From positions 11,284,001-11,348,000 of the forward strand of contig NC_065898.1 of NCBI RefSeq assembly GCF_905147045.1: a stretch of 64,000 nucleotides of DNA, read 5' to 3'. Below are positions 12,870 through 25,273 of the stretch, in pieces. The notes below the pieces were generated by a model. It saw only the letters and a program-made list of their open reading frames with translations, did not search any database and was not told the origin of the DNA. Position 1 is the first letter of the stretch. Each line of letters starts with the position of its first letter. This DNA is from Nymphalis io (taxonomy: Eukaryota; Arthropoda; Insecta; Lepidoptera; Nymphalidae). The translations under genes were made by a program, and so were the position numbers.

Positions 12870-15800
12870 TCACATATACGGAAGATTCGTTGGCGTTCTT
12901 GAATTTGGAGTTACCTAAAATATTTAAAAAATATATAAATACATTTGATGCAATACATTGGACTAATGAAATACAATATGCGGAATTAATGCACTTACAG
13001 TATGATCCCACACGTCATAAGACTTGGTGTTATACGCAGGTGGCTTTTTGGCTTTCTTAATTGGGCTGTTGCTCGCTGAAATAAAAAAGGTAGAGATACA
13101 AAAAAGAGCTTACTACTACTAATTGCAATAGTAATTATCAATAGATATCATTTATGTTCGGTCGCATTGGGATCCTCTACAATATAACTTATAAAATATA
13201 GATAAAAAATAGTAACTTTGGTCCTGGAAAATAAAAAGAGTGCTATAATTCATAAGCTACCGTGTAGCCACAGTTGTATAATAATAATAAAGTAGTAACA
13301 TTATTGACACTATAATATATCTCTAGAGATATCTAGACGGGACCCGTTTATACAAAGTAACCACTACCCACACATCTATAGGACATACCTCCAGGTACAT
13401 ATGGTAGTGAAAAATCTGGCGTCATTTTCTTAGCAGCTTTCTTTGCAGCGACTCGACCACGCAAGAGTTCCTCGTCCATTACGAGCTTACTGTTTACTCT
13501 GTAATTTTTTACAAAATGGATTAGCGTAGAGCCGGATACATGGTCCTTAAACTATAACTAAGACTATGGTTTCAAATCCAGCCTAGCACACTATGGAGTA
13601 AAACATCGTAATGATTCACGCAAACGTACATCGTTTGCGTGAATCCACCTACGTGGGTTAGCCAGTGTAACTACAGGCGCAATGGGACATAACATTTCAG
13701 TTCCCAAAGTTGGTGATAATTATTACGGCCCTAATGTCTAATGGGCGGTGGTGACCATTTTCCGTTTTATTCCTTATAAAACTGTTCGCCTTACAATTTC
13801 CATCGTGATCAAAGGAATGTTCACAATAAAAGGTGGATTATTGAGTTTGTGAAACGATTCCATGAAAAGTCTCCAAAAATATTTTCAAATACTTGGATGC
13901 TTTATAAAAGTATCTTACTTCTTAATGTAGGGCGTTCGTGGATATGAGTTGACGGGTACGGGAAAAGTCTGGAATGTTTCATCAATCGCACGCGCCAAAG
14001 ACCGAGGTAACGTCGACTGCGCCCCCACACCCGTAACAGAGCCTCCAGCGACGGTATTCATCGTATTAGTGACGGTGTGTAAAGATCCCTGTAAATTTTT
14101 AAGTAATGATATCCTCCTGACTGATTTCGGCCACGGAGGCCATCCTCAAGGAAGACTTGTCAACTTCACGGTACATATTATAGTTAAAAAGTAAGTGCCG
14201 CAAATACTATTGCATTCTCTCTTCCCTCACTCTCATAATCCGATGAGACGCCAAACGCGACACGACTGCAAAGAATTCAGGCGCAGGACCGACGATTTTG
14301 CGTGCTTTCCACCCACTTCCAAATTCCAGACTCCGCTCAGCTACTGAGAATTTTCGACAGAATATACCAATAACTTTTTATCAGCAGAGCCTGGAGTTTG
14401 AAATCAGGACCTAGAGATCTGTGGCCTTATATCAAGCCACTACACCAGTGATGCTATACAAAATTTATTCTCTCGTTTATAATAATTACAACTAATGCAA
14501 TAAAAACTTAACATATTATAATAAAATCAGTCACTGTAAGTGTGCGCTGTGGAAAAGCTATGAGTTAGTTAAGTTAATCTATTTAAAAATGTATAATTTT
14601 TTTCGAGCTTAACATAATGTATTTTCTTAATTAACTACAAATATTTGAATTTATATGACACTTTTAAATATATAAGAGATTAACTTTACCTCATTTTCTT
14701 GTGCCATTTGCGATTGCGGCGTTCTTTTCTCAAAAGGTCCACTTTCCATTTGTATGTCTGTACCTGAAGATAACATTATAAGTAGTTTATTTATTTAAAC
14801 AATCAAACCTTTAAAGCAAATGAAGAAAAAAAAACAAATACACGAATATAAAAATTGTAATAAACAATATTGATAAACGTAACATTCGTAAATCCTACTT
14901 AACATTGCAAGGTTATAATAAGGTTTTGTCTAGATCATCTGTGTACTATATGAAATTATAATTTCATGGCTTTGATTAAAACCCTGTGACATTCATGTAT
15001 AACTATGTAGTTATAAAATAAGGTAGGCTGATTGATTGATTTACACTTAATCCTATGGGAACAGATCTTCGTATTCAGAGTAGGTTTAATTGGCCTTAAA
15101 TAATTTCTTCGACTTTCAAAATATTGTTATAAGCTAAGGTATACGATAAAGGGTTAATTTTATTCATAAATCTTTATATTCAAATCGTAATTTATGTGTG
15201 CTTATATTATATCTACACTAACAGCCTGTGAATGTCCCACTGCTGGACTAAAGCCTCTTCTTCCGTTTGAGTAGAAGGTTTGGAGCTTATTCCACCACGC
15301 TGCTCCAATGCGGGTTGGTAGAATACACATGTGACATCATTTTAATAAAATTGGACACATGCAGGTTTCCTCACGATGTTTTTCTTCACCGTCAAGCACT
15401 AGATAAATTATAATCACAAATTAAGCACATGAAAATCCAGTGGTGCTTGCCCGGATTTGAACCCACGATCATCGGTTACGATTCACGCGTAATTGTAAAT
15501 AAATTATAAAGTTCGTATAGAACATATTACTGTGAAGTATAACGCTGAACCGGTCTTGATACTTACTCGGAGTGTAATTGTAATCTATTAGCGATTCCCC
15601 CGCGTTGCTGCTTGTACGAGATCTACTGTGATCCTTTAAAAAAAAAAAACAATTTTCAGAGGTTACACAAAAACACTTGTAATATTATTCGAAAAGATAA
15701 TAAAATAACATACTCACAGCTATAATATTTAACGTCCATTGCTGGCGCGGTTTGTTTACGACTCGTGCCGGGCCGTGAGTGGCTGGTGTCTTATAATAAA

Positions 15801-18800
15801 AAAATATTTATTTAAAACTTCAGTTGGATTATTGTTAGTTATAAAACTTAATTTTAGGGCTATCAATAATTATTTGTTATGGCAATTTTATCAATCGTCC
15901 GTCCGCACTACGTAACTTGAGTGTGTAATATTAATATTATATATATTTTACTAAGCCTTTAAAGGTATCTAGGAATCTAATCTATGTGCAATGAATTGTC
16001 GAGGAATTGCTGACTCTGATAGTAGTACAATTTATATTCATTTCGGAGTCAGAGGTCCATCACCAGTGTCGCTAATATAAATAAAAACCCTAGATTTAAA
16101 TAACACTGCAAACAAATTGTGTACATGATTCTTTTGGGTGTAAATAAAAATTTATTATTATTATTAAAAGTAGTATATAATGATACAAGTATCTATAAAT
16201 CTGTAGTCTAGAACTGAATGTGACAAATAAACGCTAACACTTAAGTTTAACATTACTAATACCAACAATATCACGCAGTCATTATTATTAACGTAAGTAT
16301 TATCGACATTAGCCCTTTTAGCCCCAGAGTTTATTTATTTGTTTACAAAACAAATTATCAAATCTAAAATCAGTGTTTTATGCAAAAACTTGCAGACAAA
16401 ATAGCATTTACAAATACAAACTCATATACGTACTTCAATTTCTTTGCCCAATTTTTTCTTGAGCTCGGCGTTGAAACTCTCCGCAAATCCGTCAGCTAAA
16501 AAATATCTGCAAACATTTCATTACATTCCGTTGAAAACATATTGATTAAGAAATAAACCTACTAACACTTAGTGTGTGAACAACCCATTTGAAGGGTAGA
16601 TACTAACCCATCAGTAAGAAGCATTCACGAAAACGGTTAACGTCAAATGAATGTCAATGTAATCTTGTTGCATAACTAGTCTGTCTGTGCATTTTTAATG
16701 GGATAAATATCAGGAACCTATACAAAGAATGTCATACGAAACAAGAAATAAAATATTTATTTATGAACATTTAGAGAAATGTATGTGGTGCATTTCAATA
16801 ATTTAGCCAAATGTGATAAATATGAAAAAAAGTAATTGAGGATTGCGTTTTAAACGGTCCGATATACTCCACGACTAACTTATGTCTTAAAAGCGCTGAG
16901 GCGGAAGGCCGTGCTCGAGGCTCGGTGCGCAGGCACGCTGCGAGCAAGTCCTTAGCGTGCGCCGCGCCAGGCAAGGATCCACGTGTTCCGCTCACAGCCG
17001 CCAGCGCCGCACCGCCTGACAACCGAGATACAACTTGCTGGTGACGAGGAGCAAGTTTACCTGAAAACATTACAATATTCATCTATTTTAGCTGTGGAAG
17101 GCGGGCGAGCTAATGGGCCACCATGTGGGTGGTACCTACCCAGATACTTGCACAATGCTCTACCACCAGTATAGTATACGTTTATAATAAGATCACGTGG
17201 TCAAATATATTTGAGTCAATGTCATATTACAACAATTAATCTTGAAATATAACTATGAGTATAGAATAATATTGAATATCCTATTCTAAACACAATATAT
17301 ATTTCCTATATATGGAAACCTATAAAAAAAACAACAATCTCACCAGCGGTCTTTATAATCAGCGCTAATTGGTCGATGTCCGAGTCGCCCGGGAACAGCG
17401 GATCGCCGGTTAACATCTCCGCGAATAGACACCCGATGGCCCAAATGTCTACCTCTGGACCGTATCTACGAAAAAGGGCGCAAAACTAAGACACAATATT
17501 GGCAACAATTTAAATTGTACAAGTAGAAATTAAGGGTCTTGTTTTTATTTATTGAAACCTTATTAATTATAACAAGTGATTATTAGGCATTCTCTGTTAG
17601 AAAACTTTTGGACTAGTTAGGTTTTTATGATGGTCGCACATGGAAATTATACATATTTTTTTTATGTTATGCTGTAATATGTATTATTGTAAATATATTT
17701 TTACAAAACAAATGATAGAGAACAATAAATAAAATAGAATATATTTGGTATAACCTGTGTTCAGCGACCAGCAGCTCGGGAGCTCTGTACCATCTCGTGG
17801 CGACATACTCCGTGTAGAGCTCGCCTGGCGCGGCAAGGGCTCTTGCGAACCCGAGATCGCATAGCTTGACGATACCGTTGTTAGAAACTAGAACATTTTC
17901 GGGTTTAACGTCACGATGGATTATCTGAAAATAAGATTATAAATACGCTGAAGATGATTACATCTTACATAGTTACAGGAATATAAGATAGCCAAAAAAT
18001 TCTCGAAAAGCAATTATATTAATAAACTCCAATAAACTAACCGAATTCTGGTGACAATAGTCAATCCCTTTAAGCAGCTGGTACAGGTGTTTCTTTGCAG
18101 TATCTTCACCTAGGCCACCGGGACAAGCTTCCAGTTCATCCAGCAGAGTGTGATCCAAATATTCAAATACCAAGTAAAACCTACGTTTTCGACGAAACAC
18201 TTCGAGCATATTCACTAGATGATCATGGCGAAGTTTCTGGAAATATTTTTCGTTATATTAACTAGCTGTGCCTTCCGATATCATTGACATTATTTATACT
18301 CCAAATGATTGACCGGATTCATTAAACACGTATTACATAAGAGGGAATTTTAAAGTAATCAAAATATTGTATTATTTATGTATAAGCACGAATAACGCTG
18401 AGTTTATTATTTTGAGGAAACATTTAAGTGGCGTTAACAATCCAATTAATATTTGTATTAATTTGTTCACCTTTAGCATCCTTATCTCTCTCAGCGCCAT
18501 CTTCCTGACAGTTACATCGTCTTCTGTCTCCAGGAACTTCTTGATAGCAACGAGCTGACCAGTGTCTCGGCGTCTGCACTTCAACACAACACCGTACGAG
18601 CCCTCTCCCACCTAGAAGTAATGAATATAGCTCAACGTGTAAACATGTCTGTATGTATTGCCTAAAGTTAAAACGCTTTAAGTAATTTACACAACACCCT
18701 CATATAAATTATCGAGGTACCGCCGTATCACATTTTTTTGCAATATCCATGATTATGTCCTACTTACCGATTTCAGCCACAGCGGCCGATCTCAAGAGAG

Positions 18801-21023
18801 ATAAGTCAACTGCGCAGGACTCTTTATAGTGCACAAGTGTGTTCGCTAACACAGATACACTCACTATTTCCTAACTCTCGTAATCCGATGGGAGGGGAAT
18901 CCGACATGGCCAAAAAAGAGTTCAGACGCAGGACTAACGGATCAACTTCAAGACACCGGGCTGCTACTGACAATTTTCAACAGAAAAAAAACCAATAACC
19001 TTGAACCCAGGACTTCTCTAGTCTAGTCAGTAGACCATAAATGCAGTCAATATCATTAACTGATTACGAAATATAATAAGCCATAGCCTTAAAAAACAAT
19101 TGATCAAACTAAACGGTAACATAGCAGAACGGGGTAAAGTATATTTAGTAAGCGTATTTGAATATTCGAATTGATTAAAGCCCTAGTTTATACACCCTAT
19201 TTCCGATTTAAAATTATGTGTCCACCTATCTATGACCCACCCTTCTTTCTGTCAACAGGCATTCCTTTAACTACGGATGATATGTCTATAATATAGCTTA
19301 TAATATTTACACTAAACTAGGTCACATTGCACCACAAGGCAAACTGGAAATGTCATAATTTATTCAACTACTACATACGTAATCATTTCCCTGACTTTTA
19401 ACAAAATACAGTGTCAGTTGGTTAGTTTTCATAAGCGACGTTATTGAAGTGACTGACCGAGCAAGAACGGAACCAGCTTAGATATTATCGTATGTTGTTT
19501 TGGCGAAATAGGGTTTTAGTATTTTGAGAAATTAGGTTGCTTAAAACAAAATAGTGCTTTAAACAAAATTTATCAGTGGTAGGGCTTTGTGCAAGCTCGT
19601 CTGGGTAGATAACACCCACTCATCAAATATTCTACTGCAAAACAGCAGTATTCCGGTTTGAAGGGTGAGCCAGTGTAATTACAGGCACAGGGGACATAAA
19701 ATCATAGTTCCCAATGCCAATGTCTAAGGGCGTTGGTGACCACTTACCATCAGGTGGCCCATATCCGCCTTCCTATTCTATAAAAAAAATGAGACTTCCA
19801 ATTGTTAATAGAGTTGGATTACCTTGAAGACGAAAATTAGGATAGATAATAATTTATAACGAAACTGTTATTAACTTCACTAGTCTCGCAATGTTTTTCT
19901 ATGCCGTGGTGAAATGTTTATAGCATTTTTCAGTCGTTCTATCGAGCAACCCTCATATTTTATCAATCTACAGATTATACGAGCCGAACGTAGAAATAAT
20001 CGGCCTTACTTATAAACGTTGCTTAGCGGCTGTTTAGTTAAACACTGATTTCTCTCTTTCTGTCATTATCGATTTGGCATTCGAAAGAAGAAGATACGGC
20101 ATTGTATTTACATTATACTTGTAATTTTATATGTATTGATAATATAATGTATTTATTGATATATATTATGTATATTTTATATTTACATTTATTTATTAGT
20201 TTGTTTTAATCATAAATTAATATTATTTTATTTATTATTACAGCACCGCCTACCTCATATCCTATGAGTTATTACTTACACCATTGGTTGCCTAGAAGAG
20301 ATAAGGTCGACAAAATTATATGCTATTTTTATTTAGGCTGTATTCATGTTTTGTGTTTTTTTTTTCTTTTATACAATAAAAAAGTATAAAGTAAGTATAA
20401 CTTATCACTCGCTAAACAAGGATAATAAATAATGTCAAGTTTCGTATATTATTTGAACACAAACATGTTTGGCGCAACACGAACTTGTTGTATAAGATAA
20501 AGATAAGGCTCAAATAAAATATAAAATCATAATCAATAATTACACATTAAACGCATATTGATTTTATTATTTTGATGACCATGAATGTCATGCGACAATA
20601 CCTTTGAGACTTAAATACAAAACTACCATTATCAAACCAAGCGGTATATCTCCTTCTATATTATTATTATTAATACATCTTACCGTTCACCTCGTATTCT
20701 TCTTTTCGTATATAGAATTTGATTAAAGGATAATAGGGTTCTTAAAGCTAGTACACTTAATCAGGTTTCCATTATACTAATATACTTCGTATGAAATTGG
20801 TTTCAGATCAAAATCATTAGTATTTTGCTCAACATTATACATTTAATAAAAATAGAAAATAAATACGCAAATTGACATGTAATTACAATCAGATCGGATC
20901 GGATCTGTAAAGGTAGAATGTAGAACGTAGAATGTAGAGCGCAGTTCTAGGTTTTGAAAATTATGAGTGATCTAGTTTAATCTCGGTAATACTCACAACA
21001 GCCAGTTGCTCATATTTATCCAT
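12870..21023 (-). CDS. Cyclin-dependent kinase-like 2 (CDKL2-type Ser/Thr kinase)
   Basis: CMGC-group protein kinase. Coding exons 5' to 3': 21023-20997, 18611-18471, 18236-18042, 17924-17755, 17465-17344, 17060-16880, 16506-16434, 15789-15718, 15633-15567, 14763-14690, 14088-13919, 13498-13389, 13075-12999, 12914-12870; all phases agree and give 507 residues. Visible motifs: glycine loop GEGSYGVV at 11-18, VAIKK with Lys33, alpha-C Glu51, HRDVKPEN with Asp126, activation-loop TEY at 159-161 and YVATRWYRAPELL. CDKL2 is favoured over CDKL1/4 by AAPGELYTEYVATRWYRAPE, FPGDSDIDQL and DGFAESFNAELKKKLGKEIE. The usual DFG is DLG at 144-146. Exon 6 is shorter than the equivalent vertebrate segment. 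The 200-residue tail is basic and low-complexity, with KKAAKK and KKAKKPP patches that could be nuclear signals. ATG 21023 opens MDKYEQLAVVGEG, the expected family start. Confidence 0.94.
13613..13645. repeat. Perfect 14-bp stem hairpin
   Basis: Arm gattcacgcaaacg (13613-13626), loop tacat, complementary arm 13632-13645. It lies in a CDKL2 intron, just before the 5' edge of a truncated repeat B, and the stem is half GC. Confidence 0.75.
13655..13781 (+). mobile_element. Repeat-B fragment
   Basis: Carries 'gccagtgtaactacaggcgc', 'gggacataacat', 'cagttcccaaagttggtg' and the end 'ggtggtgacca...tccttataaaa'. The head is lost and the 3' part diverged. It is intronic to CDKL2. Confidence 0.7.
14113..14458 (-). 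mobile_element. SINE-C, near full length, diverged
   Basis: Runs from 'ctgactgatttcggccacgg' (tail) through 'ctctcataatccgatgagac', 'gaattcaggcgcaggacc' and 'ttccagactcc' to the tRNA-like head 'gtggccttatatcaagccac'. The insertion lies in the CDKL2 intron and ends 25 bp upstream of the acceptor of exon 14088-13919. Confidence 0.8.
15219..15490 (-). mobile_element. SINE-A copy in a CDKL2 intron
   Basis: Nearly full length: tail 'acagcctgtgaatgtcccac', middle 'ttattccaccacgctgctcc', 'gcaggtttcctcacgatg', and B-box region 'cccggatttgaacccacg'. The outermost tRNA-like 5' end is missing, stopping at 'gattcacgcgt'. Confidence 0.9.
17096..17172 (-). mobile_element. Repeat B with internal deletion, in a 283-bp intron
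   Basis: On the minus strand the family head ('tggtggtagagc' to 'ggtaccacccac') joins directly to the family tail ('tggcccattagctcgcccgcc'); the middle of about 200 bp is gone. It fills a quarter of the short intron between CDKL2 exons 5 and 6. Confidence 0.75.
18766..19037 (-). mobile_element. SINE-C copy in CDKL2 intron 1
   Basis: Has 'accgatttcagccacagcgg', 'cacaagtgtgttcgc', 'cgtaatccgatgggag', 'aattttcaacagaaaaaaaa' and a degraded head with 'ctagtctagtcag'. Minus strand. Confidence 0.8.
19572..19789 (+). mobile_element. Repeat-B copy in CDKL2 intron 1
   Basis: Head 'tggtagggctttgtgcaagc', mid 'ggtttgaagggtgagccagtg', tail 'ccttcctattctataaaaaa'. Two internal deletions remove the 'ttggtattgttgtg' and 'ggtggcgcattgg' segments relative to other copies. 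Confidence 0.85.
19985..20101 (+). repeat. Repeat F, copy 1
   Basis: Contains 'ttagcggctgtttagttaaa' then 'ctctctttctgtcattatcg' and 'ttggcattcgaaag'. The same order recurs at 49317-49435 (minus), 56205-56330 and 60216-60300. Non-coding; family unknown. Confidence 0.6.
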
Positions 21024-21090
21024 GGCTCGGCTCCTAGGAGTGGAGGGGGAGAGGACGGCACGACGGACACGATCCATACTTATAATATTC
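21024..21090 (-). promoter_or_regulatory. Probable 5' UTR or promoter region of the CDKL2-like gene
   Basis: The 60 bp upstream of the start codon are GC-richer than their surroundings (21030-21075) and carry no in-frame ATG. No TATA box or initiator could be fixed, so this is placed only by position and composition. Confidence 0.35.
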
Positions 21091-21357
21091 ACGCATCATC
21101 GGTAACTTCTGAAACTAAAAAAAAAAAATATGATCATACAGTTTCCGAAATTTCTGTACAAAAAGATATAAAGAACGAAATAAAGATGTATGTATGTCAA
21201 AAAATGTATGAAGCTTTCGAAAAACTTCTCTTTGTTAAATAAAAGTTTATAAAGATAATATGTATACAATACATACATAGATATATTCGAATCACTCGCA
21301 GATTAATTGTAATTAATACTCGTACTAGGATGTAATAAACGAGAACGCAGTTCAACA

Positions 21358-21478
21358 GCAGCAAACCCGGATAAGCATCTCATGTGCTTAATGAATGCTT
21401 ATAATTTATATGTGGTGGAATAAGTCTTCTCAAAAGGAGGAGTCAATATAGCACAGCTTTGGGACATTATCAGTCAGA
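21358..21478 (+). mobile_element. SINE-A fragment, decayed, plus strand
   Basis: Order is 'aacccggataagca', 'catgtgcttaat', 'ataatttat', 'ggtggaataag', 'tctcaaaaggaggag', 'gggacatt', which follows the family from head to tail but with long deletions. Confidence 0.55.
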
Positions 21479-21699
21479 CTTGCCTGCATAAAGTTGTATC
21501 ACCGATAAGCTTTCTAATTTTCAAGGCATCTTTTTATTTTATTTTCACTTAGCTTAATTTGAAACAGAAATTGTTAATGTGTTAAGTATTTTCTCAATAA
21601 TGGCGTATAAAATATTCGTATATAATCATCTATTAAACATTAAACGCATATTGAAATTCAATGTGACACACTACCTAGGTTCATATACATATAAATTAT

Positions 21700-21733
21700 C
21701 GTCCCGACAAATATCGGTATATTTGTCGGGACG
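21700..21733. repeat. Perfect 15-bp stem hairpin
   Basis: cgtcccgacaaatat (21700-21714), 4-nt loop cggt, exact complement 21719-21733. The GC-rich foot of the stem is unusual for this region. No repeat family is recognised around it. Confidence 0.8.
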
Positions 21734-22037
21734 CTGTATGTTGACGTGTTGCGGGCGTATTGCATTATTTGGATCTGAAACTATCGGTCTCGAAACGTTT
21801 ACAATAAGCGCAATCTAACTTTGCCGGTCTGCAGTTAACCTCTCCAAAACGTATTACGTATTATTATCACGCGCTATAAGTTCCCAAATCGTTAGTCTTA
21901 GTTACCACCTGAAGTCTACGCTTTTGTTCCTAAAAACTGTCCAGGCGCTTGCAAATAGTTTCTGACCTTAAATAGTGCTTATTGTTCCGATCTAACATGA
22001 CCGACATGATGATATGTGAAGTAACTGCCATTTATTT

Positions 22038-22206
22038 TAAAGTAGGTAGGCTATCTGGCAAATGGACCACCTGATGATAAGTGGTCATCACCACAAAAAC
22101 ATAAGTACTGTAAAAAATATTTTTTAGCAATCCCTACATTGCCAATGCGCTATAAACTTTGGAATTAAAATATGCCTGTAGTTACACTGAATAACTCAGC
22201 TGTTTC
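22038..22206 (-). mobile_element. Repeat-B fragment, diverged
   Basis: Minus-strand copy: 'gcaaatggaccacctgatga', 'taagtggtcatcacca', 'attgccaatgcgc', 'tgcctgtagttacactga'. The head is lost. Confidence 0.7.
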
Positions 22207-25200
22207 GCATATGAATACATTCCCACAAAAATATCACGTCAGTCGTCCAGCGACAAAACTGTCTGCCTGAACTAATTTAATCCAGATCTAGGGTATAATT
22301 TATAAAATTACACGGCCGTATGTCGCCAACTTTCATGCCACTATTCATTTATACTATTTCTATTGGTGTCAGCCAGTAAAGAAAGCGGAAATAAGAAATA
22401 TATTTTCTCAATGACTGTAAAATTTTCAATTTTTTATTTCCACTGGCTTAGTACCTTGTTTATAAGGCTGTAGATAACGAGGTTCTAGATTCGAATTTAA
22501 ATGCAAATAAATATGTGTTTTTTTCGTCACAAAGTTGGCAGTGTGCTCGTGTCTCGTAACGTATAGACCAGCAGATTATGAGAGAGAGGTGGATACTCAG
22601 TTGAAATCAGCACACCCACACACAAAAATTTCCCCTGCGTAATAAGCTAAAAATATTAAAATTAACAATATGCATAATACGCTTCCCGCTTATGTTTAAA
22701 GTATTTAATATTTAACCTTATCCACACCTTGTCTTTCCCACGTTTATATATAAATACTACTCGTAAATAGTCGAATATATACCTCATTAGTTCTAGACTG
22801 GAACTTACAGCAATCAATATTCTCGTTTTTATATAAACAATACTGTTTTAGCGTCGTCGTCAGGAGAACTGTCATGTCAGTTTTATAAAAAGATTATTAA
22901 ACAAAACAAATGTATATGTGTTCATACTTGGAACAGTTTAAAAGAATAAATTATATTTTAAATATTTATAGAATTAATAATGGAATGTTTTTTTTTTTAT
23001 TATCGTGTTTCGATTAGGGATACCTTTATCATTCTATTCTATATACATATAATAAGTTCTTTGTTAGAATTATAATGAATACAAATTAATTGTTTAAGTA
23101 GGTAATGATTCTATTTCTTTTTTATTTTCTTTTCGACTCTGTAATTGTATTATTCTTTAATAACACACTCTTCGTTCAAAGCATATAATTTTGGTGTATT
23201 ATTCTTTTTGATATATTCAATAAGCGGAAAAATTAAACGACTGAGAATTTCCATTACATACATGATATTCCTTCATGATATTGTATATAAAATTTATTCA
23301 TTTACTGAATGTACTATTCCATCGGACTGTGGGTGAAAAAGAGAAAAGGATGCAAGTGTATTCGAACGCACACTTGTGCACTACAGTAACTCCTGCGCAG
23401 ATAATATACATATATTGCGATTTGCCCCCGTGGCCGAAATTCGACATAAATTTAAGTGATTTTGACACGTTCGCTCCGTTTTAAATAAACTTACGTGTTG
23501 TATAATAACTAGTATACATGTCACACGGTATAATGGATTTACGATATCCCGCTAGTGATGTTAAGATGAGAAAAAAAAAGTAATACAATAAATAAAAAAA
23601 AACAAAACTTCACGTTGACATTGAGCAGTATTGATTATAATGAATAACTTTTAATGTCATTGAATAAAAAATAAAAATAGTAATTATAGTTTAGTGTGGT
23701 AAAACGATAGCACAAAAACCGCCATTAAAAATAGCTACGTATTATCAAAGCTTACGTCGTCGGTCAAGGTCGTATCATTATCATTAATAACTCGTTACAG
23801 GCAGTGCCTGTCTATATTTATATAACGAAAATAGATTCCGTACGTCTGTATGCACGGCTTTGACAAGTAAATACATTTTAATTGGCAATAGAAAAGTATA
23901 TAAGGAGTTGATTAATACCCCGATCGACAGCTCGTTAATGTCGTATAACTGGGCAGAGAGCTCATCTGCTCTTAACGATGGTTTAGTCCATTACTTTTAC
24001 ACAGTTTGTATTGGTACAAGGAGGAAGTTCTTAATTTGGTTGTTTTGTTTTTGTTTGTTACTTCTGAACTGCGTTATTTATAACCGATTTCAAAATATCT
24101 TTTTTTATTTTGAAGGGATACCATATTTTGGTCCCAATTGAATGTAAAAATACCACCCCTGGGAGGTATAAGGGAGCAAAAATAGGGGATGTGAATCGTC
24201 GTAATTAATCCTCAATAAGAATTGTTATCATATGTTTATTAAGTTTTTGAGAATTAATATGAAAATATTTAATTTATTTTTAGTAAAAGGATGACAACTT
24301 TACTTAAGACCATGAAAAACTATTTTTTGACAATAATTCTAGCGAGATACCGAGCGCGCAGCAATTTGTGATTTAGAGGTGATCGGCTGTTCAATACCAT
24401 CACGCTAACCGACCTTCAAGGGTACCATAGATAGGTATATGCAAACATTATAAAAAATGTACGTGGCCGAGTATGTCACGGGGTGTGTCGTGCGGGTAAT
24501 GGGTGCTTGGTTCAATGTCAACCCTTAATAACTTAATGCTTTAAAATGGAGGTTTAATATAAGGTATATTGGAAACATACAAGTCTCTCATGGTATGTAT
24601 GCACTAAAATATACTGCAATTTCTGCGTCTGGGGAACTGTTTGCGATTCCTTGGAAATTCACAATAACATTGTAACAATTTTTATTGTCAGAAAAATGTT
24701 CAACCGTCCACAGCTGCAAAAATAAGCTCGATACCTTGCAGCTGAGAATGTCTATCGGCAAAATGCGGCGATATCACATTATATCCTACGAGGCAACCAC
24801 ATTCCTAACTTTCTATTTCCTTGAGCCAACCTCCATAGCCCACAAGAGCATAAAATCAACACCAACAGTTAATATTATTTCCTGTGAAGACATGTCCGCC
24901 ATATTCATCGATAATCATCGATAAACATAACATGAAATAAATGAAATTTTATAAGAATGCAACCGAATCATACTTGTCAAGTCTATGAAGCAGTTCATGA
25001 TGGTAAATGAACAATACAAATATTTAAAGTGCTATGCGACCCTGCGTGTTACTGTCGTCTTTAAATATAGACAGTTGACTTTACCTACGCAAACTTTACT
25101 CGGCGAATAATCGCTGTTAGATTAAGGTCTTAAGCAAATATTCCGTAAAATATTTAAAGACGTATTATTGTTATAAGACTAACTGAATAAAGGTGCTTAT

Positions 25201-25273
25201 TTCGCAACATTTCATGTTATATTTTAGACTAAATTGAATAATCAGATAGACTTTTTCTTAATCTAAATATTCT
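22207..25273. other. Intergenic, no gene seen
   Basis: AT-rich with only short, unconvincing ORFs. The one recognised element is a SINE-C tail at 23319-23445. A short self-complementary patch 'accacccctgggaggtat' lies near 24152. Confidence 0.5.
23319..23445 (+). mobile_element. SINE-C tail fragment
   Basis: Has 'ccatcggactgtg', 'cgcacacttgtgcactacag', 'taactcctgcgcag' and 'cccgtggccgaaattcg', matching the 3' half of family C. Confidence 0.7.

Noticed and set aside
23860..24141. 93-codon open frame with hydrophobic C-terminus
   Set aside because: No recognisable domain, AT-driven codon use, and no splice or promoter context; likely chance.
24685..24924. 79-codon open frame
   Set aside because: No family resemblance and not coding-like in composition.
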